In this document: positions 61,401 to 64,000 of the stretch, piece after piece | How the letters are laid out: each line of letters starts with the position of its first letter | Position numbering within the stretch: the stretch's first letter is position 1 | Position numbers and translations under genes: made by a program | From: Lateolabrax maculatus | Taxonomy: Eukaryota; Chordata; Actinopteri; Acropomatiformes; Lateolabracidae | Reading direction: 5' to 3' | DNA length: 64,000 nt | Assembly (NCBI GenBank): GCA_031216445.1 | Contig: CM062205.1 | Span: forward strand, 21,531,501 to 21,595,500 | The notes under the pieces: model-generated | What the model saw: the letters and a program-made list of their open reading frames with translations, nothing else | Databases searched by the model: none | Told to the model about the DNA's origin: nothing

Positions 61401-63644
61401 GTCTGTGTAAAAAGTTGTGAGTTGCAGCTTTGACCTCATGAACCCACACCGGAATCAGCTTTTAATGGTTCACTTACTTGTAGAAGTTCTTGTTGACTTT
61501 CCTCTCATGCGGGAATCCCAGCATGCCGCAGACCACACGAGTGTTTTTGATCGTCCATCCCAGGTCGCAGATCTGCGCCCAGCCATCTTTGTATTTCACC
61601 TCCACCACACCCTCCGTGATGGGCACCTTCTTTTTGGCCACGACGACCACGGGCCGGAGTCGCACCACCTCTATCTTGTTCTCGTCGACGTGAGCCTGTT
61701 CGGACAAAATCAAGGCTGACTGTCTATTAAAATAATTTCAGATTTAAATGTTTACCTGTATCTGTTAACTGATTATGTATGTAAGATGTATCATCAGTGG
61801 GCTTTTTTAAACTTATTTTACACAACACAGATGTAGTCGAGGAAAAAGCTTAATAAAATGTACTGAAATCTTCCTATAATCTTCATATCTTATACAGTCA
61901 ATCTTTTCCTGTAGATTCCTTTAAACTCTTTCTATAGATCATTTAATTATATAAAACTTTAGTAAACACTGACGCCAGATCAGGCTTTAGTTTGCAGAAA
62001 ATCATCATCACATACACGCACACAGACATGTGCTCAAGACTCTTGAAAGAGACGAACCGACTAAACAGTGAGTCATAGCTATTGTGGAGAGTAATTCTAG
62101 GTCTAATCCTCTCACTAGCAGCTCATAAGTGGTTAACTTGATTATCTCTGATTGCCAGTTTTGCAATGAGTCACTTCCGCTGTGGTTTATTTGGAAAAAA
62201 ACAACACTGGCTCTAGTCACAGATTAAAGTCTGGACACCACATTATTTGACTGAGCCTGACACGCAGCAACTGGCAGAAAAAGAGAGAGTAGTACTGAAA
62301 GTCCACCCACTTTCTCTTATGAAACTGAAACACCTCATCCAATCATTCAAGCCGTTTCCAGTGGTCTGTGGAGATGAGTCCCCGGTCTAACCTTGTTCAC
62401 CTCGGACCATTCAGTTATACAAAGCGACATCAAAGAGGTTAAACGGAAAATGATGACCAGCTGAGAACAGATAAGCCGGCATCCCACCCAACAGTGTTTC
62501 CTCAGACTAAGATTTAACAATTCCCTCAGTTTTAAATCTTTATTTATCCAGGGAAGGTACACGGAGCACACTCGATCTCTTTTAGAAGCACTCTGCTTCA
62601 CATTTATCCAGCCATCCTGGGAGTACATGAGTACAAACACTCTCTGAATAATTCCACTGGAGCAAAGTGCTTCCTCATTCAGGGGCAGAGCAGGGCTTCA
62701 CAATAATTCAATGTCATTTACTCTCTCTATATATAATATTGAGGTTAAATAGACTTCATTTACATTTAGGACATTTGTCAGGAGCTTATGTGCGGAACAA
62801 TTTACTGCTCAGTATCCATGATTAAGACAAACAATGCGCACAAGGCTCATTTTCCCTACTATAACTAATTTGTTCTTGAAATGTTATGTAGACCATCCAG
62901 ATTGATTTTGTGTGATTTGCTGAGCCTTGGAGCATCCTACATGAGTTTAATTGCACTTAGTGCATGAATACCAGAAAAATGACCAGACAGCTCTCCATAC
63001 AAATGGAGAAAATTTCACAGAAACACAGAAAGAGGAACACAAGTGTGTTAATGGTCTTTGTGTGAGTCAATCCGTCACAATTTTCCAATATTACTAAACT
63101 CTAATTTAGCGGACAACTTCCTAACAGCAGAATTTACAACCCTGCTCGTCTGTCAAATGAACTGATGCTGCACCCTTTTATCCACACACTACATCACCTC
63201 AGGACAATATACTTGGAGAGGCTGCGGCTGTTAACAAGTTGAGACTCATGGTATAGAGCGGAGCTAATCAACACCATGTGTGTGGCAGCTACAGGTGGAG
63301 TTGCACTGAGGCGTTGAATGTCTTCCACGTGGGTTAAACCTTATAGTCTATAGGCAGTGGAGCAGCAGGGCTGTTAACACAAAAGAGTTTATGGGCTTAT
63401 AAAAGCTTCTTAACGAATGTGAATGAATGTTTACTGCAACAAAATTACAAAATCTCATTAAATTTATTGTGGCAACTTACGTCAATAACATTTGAGTCCA
63501 CAAAGCCAGGAATCCTCTCGTCTTTGCACACAACTCCGGCATCCTCATCGTGAGTGCAGTCACTGTTGCCCCAGCCGCGAGACTTGCAGAATTCAATGCT
63601 CTTCTCACCTCCGTTACACAGCACGTTGTCCAGCCAGATTTTCC
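46188..63644 (-). CDS. loxl3: lysyl oxidase-like 3 (5' end beyond the window)
   Basis: Minus-strand exons in transcript order: 63481-63644, 61478-61695, 59251-59316 and 57472-57528 (cassettes), 56593-56800, 56119-56299, 53243-53397, 52441-52611 or 50409-50564 (alternatives), 48820-48979, 48085-48328, 47524-47639, 47202-47338, 46351-46462, 46188-46261 (stop TAA at 46188-46190). One frame runs through all, about 686 residues. It covers half of SRCR1, SRCR2-4 and the lysyl oxidase domain. Catalytic features: copper motif HACHGHYH, Lys in EGHKASFC and Tyr in CWDLYRHD (the lysine tyrosylquinone pair), and C-X9-C-X-W. The ending DAFSEEAERRFEKYPGQLNN resembles human LOXL3 (DAFSEEANRRFERYPGQ) more than LOXL2. 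The secreted enzyme deaminates lysines of collagen and elastin to start cross-linking. Paralogue loxl3a or loxl3b was not decided. Confidence 0.95.
46520..46790. repeat. dispersed repeat family C, copy 3, in loxl3 intron
   Basis: AGTGGTGGAAGAAGTATT, AAATGTAGTGGAGTAAAAAGTACAA and AGTAGAAATATAAAGTAGC match the common AAGTACTTT-type fish repeat. Confidence 0.6.
47202..47338 (-). CDS. loxl3: loxl3 exon, cofactor tyrosine
   Basis: Encodes VSKRYECANFGDQGITVG, CWDLYRHDIDCQW and IDITDVKPGNYIFQ. The Tyr in CWDLYRHD corresponds to the LTQ tyrosine, and the C-X9-C-X-W pattern belongs to the cytokine-receptor-like stretch. Confidence 0.95.
47524..47639 (-). CDS. loxl3: loxl3 exon, copper site end and cofactor lysine
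   Basis: Encodes HYHSMNIFTHYDLLNANGTK then VAEGHKASFCLEDTDCQE. The Lys of GHKASFC corresponds to the precursor lysine of the lysine tyrosylquinone cofactor. Confidence 0.94.
48085..48328 (-). CDS. loxl3: loxl3 exon, start of lysyl oxidase domain with copper site
   Basis: Encodes ASDLVLNAPLVQQTVYIEDR, PLHMLYCAAEEDCLSKSAAK, WPYGHRRLLRFSSQIHNIG and AGRHSWVWHACHG, the first part of the His-rich copper-binding motif completed in the next exon. Near identical to human LOXL3. Confidence 0.95.
48820..48979 (-). CDS. loxl3: loxl3 exon, second half of SRCR4
   Basis: Encodes ETWYWDSSNVTEMVISGVKC, TGNEMSLSQCQHHKTVSC and AAKFAAGVICSD. It follows either alternative exon in phase 0 and ends one base into the next codon. 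Confidence 0.93.
50409..50564 (-). CDS. loxl3: loxl3 alternative exon, first half of SRCR4, version 2
   Basis: 156 bases, phase 0 in and out, acceptor TTTCTGCAG and donor ACT|GTAAGT. Encodes IRIVGGRSTYEGRVEV, WGTVCSTGWTTKEAMVVCRQ and LGLGYSMHAIT (52 residues). Cysteines and the GGR...YEGRVE and EAMV.CRQLGLGY blocks are intact, with no stop or frameshift, so it looks functional. Using both versions in one mRNA would give one and a half SRCR domains; using either gives a normal SRCR4. Confidence 0.9.
52441..52611 (-). CDS. loxl3: loxl3 alternative exon, first half of SRCR4, version 1
   Basis: 171 bases, phase 0 in and out, acceptor CCCACACAG and donor CAA|GTAGGT. Encodes IRLTGGRTRYEGRVELL, WGLICGETWSPKEAMVACRQ and LGLGYANQGLQ (57 residues). 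This version resembles human LOXL3 (RWGLICGDDW, LGLGYANHGLQ). A second, homologous version lies downstream at 50409-50564. Confidence 0.9.
53243..53397 (-). CDS. loxl3: loxl3 exon, second half of SRCR3
   Basis: Encodes MGPIYMNEVKCLGQEKSIWN, CPFKNITSENC and EDAAVRCNVPYMGLENL. The donor TTG|GTCAGA is a weak match to consensus. That may matter, because this is the exon just upstream of the two alternative SRCR4 exons. Confidence 0.92.
53522..53640. repeat. dispersed repeat family C, copy 4, in loxl3 intron
   Basis: CAGTGGTGGAAAGTAACAAAGTACATTTACTCAAG is the typical head of this family. The copy is short and lies next to the SRCR3 exon at 53243-53397, without overlapping it. Confidence 0.6.
54942..54963. 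repeat. GT microsatellite in loxl3 intron
   Basis: Pure (TG)n of about 22 bases. Confidence 0.9.
56119..56299 (-). CDS. loxl3: loxl3 exon, first half of SRCR3
   Basis: Encodes STVRLKGGARLGEGRVEVLK and EWGTVCDDRWDLQSASVVC, then RELGFGSAKEALTGARMGQG. This is a typical SRCR N-terminal half, very close to human LOXL3. Confidence 0.94.
56593..56800 (-). CDS. loxl3: loxl3 exon, second half of SRCR2
   Basis: Encodes LYLARQKNYFHIHSVACSGT, EVHLAACPLEF and GGMPAVVSCMPGPLF, followed by a basic linker GLKKKLKTS. Human LOXL3 has HGVACVGTEAHLSLCSLEF and GGGPAVVSCVPGPVY. The exon is 208 bases, completing a split codon and ending in phase 0. Confidence 0.93.
57472..57528 (-). CDS. loxl3: loxl3 cassette exon 2, basic insert in SRCR2
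   Basis: A 57-base segment with acceptor TACCTTGCAG and donor AAAAG|GTAATC. Its phase (one base in, two out) matches both neighbours, so it can be included or skipped without a frame change. It encodes QASKAKVNSKSKQSSPGK, again lysine- and serine-rich. With cassette exon 1 it would insert about 41 residues between the halves of SRCR2. Confidence 0.7.
57883..58170. mobile_element. Tc1/mariner-like MITE between loxl3 cassette exons
   Basis: Ends are long inverted repeats: TACACTGTATGGCCAAAAGT plus ATGTGGACAC at 57883-57912, and its imperfect complement at 58141-58170 (GTGTCCATATACCTTTGGCC then ACATAGTGTA). The 288-base body has no transposase ORF. This ending (TATGGCCAAAAGTA) is common in fish non-autonomous DNA elements. 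It lies in the intron between the two cassette exons. Confidence 0.8.
59251..59316 (-). CDS. loxl3: loxl3 cassette exon 1, basic insert in SRCR2
   Basis: A 66-base segment with acceptor CCGTTGCAG and donor AAG|GTACAC. It enters needing one base and leaves two bases into a codon, exactly matching the flanking exons. It adds RLKKRAAEKVSRPKVNVSAG and one glycine, a Lys/Arg-rich stretch like a nuclear-localisation or heparin-binding segment. Human LOXL3 runs straight from FYR to LLAQRQ here. Supported by splice sites, phase and similarity of character to the next cassette; not proven expressed. Confidence 0.7.
59398..59420. repeat. CA microsatellite next to loxl3 cassette exon 1
   Basis: (CA)n of about 22 bases, with further CACACA at 59365-59378, about 50-100 bases upstream (in transcript sense) of the acceptor of the cassette at 59251-59316. 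On the transcript it reads (GU)n, a sequence type known to influence splicing. Confidence 0.85.
60414..60775. mobile_element. non-autonomous DNA element, copy 4, in loxl3 intron
   Basis: Starts AGGGCTGAAACAATGAGTCG and ends TTGATAATTGTTTCAACTTT, with inverted termini (GGGCTGAAACAAT / ATTGTTTCAAC). It contains TTTTCACTATTTTCTGACAC shared with copy 2 at 41789. No ORF. Confidence 0.65.
61478..61695 (-). CDS. loxl3: loxl3 exon, SRCR1-2 linker and first half of SRCR2
   Basis: Encodes AHVDENKIEVVRLRP then VPITEGVVEVKYKDGWAQIC and VVCGMLGFPHERKVNKNFYK. The 218-base exon enters in phase 0 and ends two bases into a Lys codon. Human LOXL3 has VTEGLVEV and VVCGMLGFPSEKRVN at the same places. Confidence 0.93.
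63481..63644 (-). CDS. loxl3: loxl3 exon, second half of SRCR1
   Basis: Encodes KIWLDNVLCNGGEKSIEFCK through SRGWGNSDCTHDEDAGVVC, the classic SRCR C-terminal signature, ending SNVID before a GTAAGT donor. It enters with two bases of a split codon, so the exon with the first half of SRCR1 and the signal peptide is to the right of the window. Human LOXL3 reads ASRGWGNSDCTHDEDAGVIC here. Confidence 0.93.
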
Positions 63645-64000
63645 CTGGACAGGCAGCAGACTGTCAGTGTGGCTCCAGCACACTCCCAGGCCTGTGGAAA
63701 GTACTCAGTCCAGGCCTGGAAGTGACACTTGGTTGCTTGTAACACTTTTGCTCTGGGAACTTATAGCAGAAGAAAACTCTCCATAGTTGTACTTATATTC
63801 TAGACAAGAGGCTGAATAAGAGAATCAGCTAAATGTCTAAAATGTAAATGCAGTTAAATATGTTTAAAACTATTCCTAATAAACATAACGATTTGTAATT
63901 TTATAAAAATTAAAGTATGATTTTTTTTTGTCCAGTTTTGAGGCGACTGGGGTGGCTTGGTCAAATATTGTGAAACAAATTTAATTCATATTTTTGTAAG

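Overview
The window looks like nuclear DNA of a ray-finned fish, probably a spiny-rayed teleost. The protein-coding genes have compact introns with GT/AG borders, and the best matches are to vertebrate families. The spacer DNA is full of small dispersed repeats typical of teleosts, plus many CA/GT microsatellites. There is no prokaryotic or viral gene content. All family calls were made by reading translated exons and comparing them with remembered vertebrate proteins; no search was run.

Layout: (1) 596-7190, plus strand: the 3' 15 exons of a ttc31 orthologue (TPR protein 31). The fish protein continues past the TPRs into a UBA-like stretch, an RRM and a C-terminal CCCH zinc finger. (2) 7.2-30.6 kb: a gene-poor stretch with degenerate repeats, an inverted repeat pair and several compositionally distinct blocks that may be conserved regulatory DNA. 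(3) 30737-31393, plus: a single-exon nanos1-type gene with a CNOT1-binding motif and a perfect nanos double CCHC finger. (4) 35719-37728, plus: a three-exon type IV (internexin-like) intermediate filament gene with a clear TATA box and almost no tail domain. (5) 41226-43103, plus: mrps26, a mitochondrial small-subunit ribosomal protein, with ETS and YY1-like promoter motifs and an upstream ORF. (6) 46188-63644, minus: loxl3, lysyl oxidase-like 3. Its 5' end lies beyond the right edge of the window. It shows SRCR1 (second half) to SRCR4 and the complete lysyl oxidase catalytic domain.

The genes do not form a pathway. The order ttc31 - nanos - internexin-like - mrps26 - loxl3 is informative because human TTC31 and LOXL3 are close together on 2p13, whereas NANOS1, INA and LOXL4 lie on 10q24-26. 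The window therefore looks like a two-round whole-genome-duplication paralogon in which fish kept copies of nanos and internexin that the human 2p13 block lacks.

The most notable observations are in loxl3. There are two alternative, phase-matched versions of the exon for the first half of SRCR4, which look mutually exclusive. There are also two small phase-preserving cassette exons that would insert a lysine/arginine-rich segment into SRCR2. The RRM-CCCH extension of ttc31 and the tailless type IV filament are the next most interesting.
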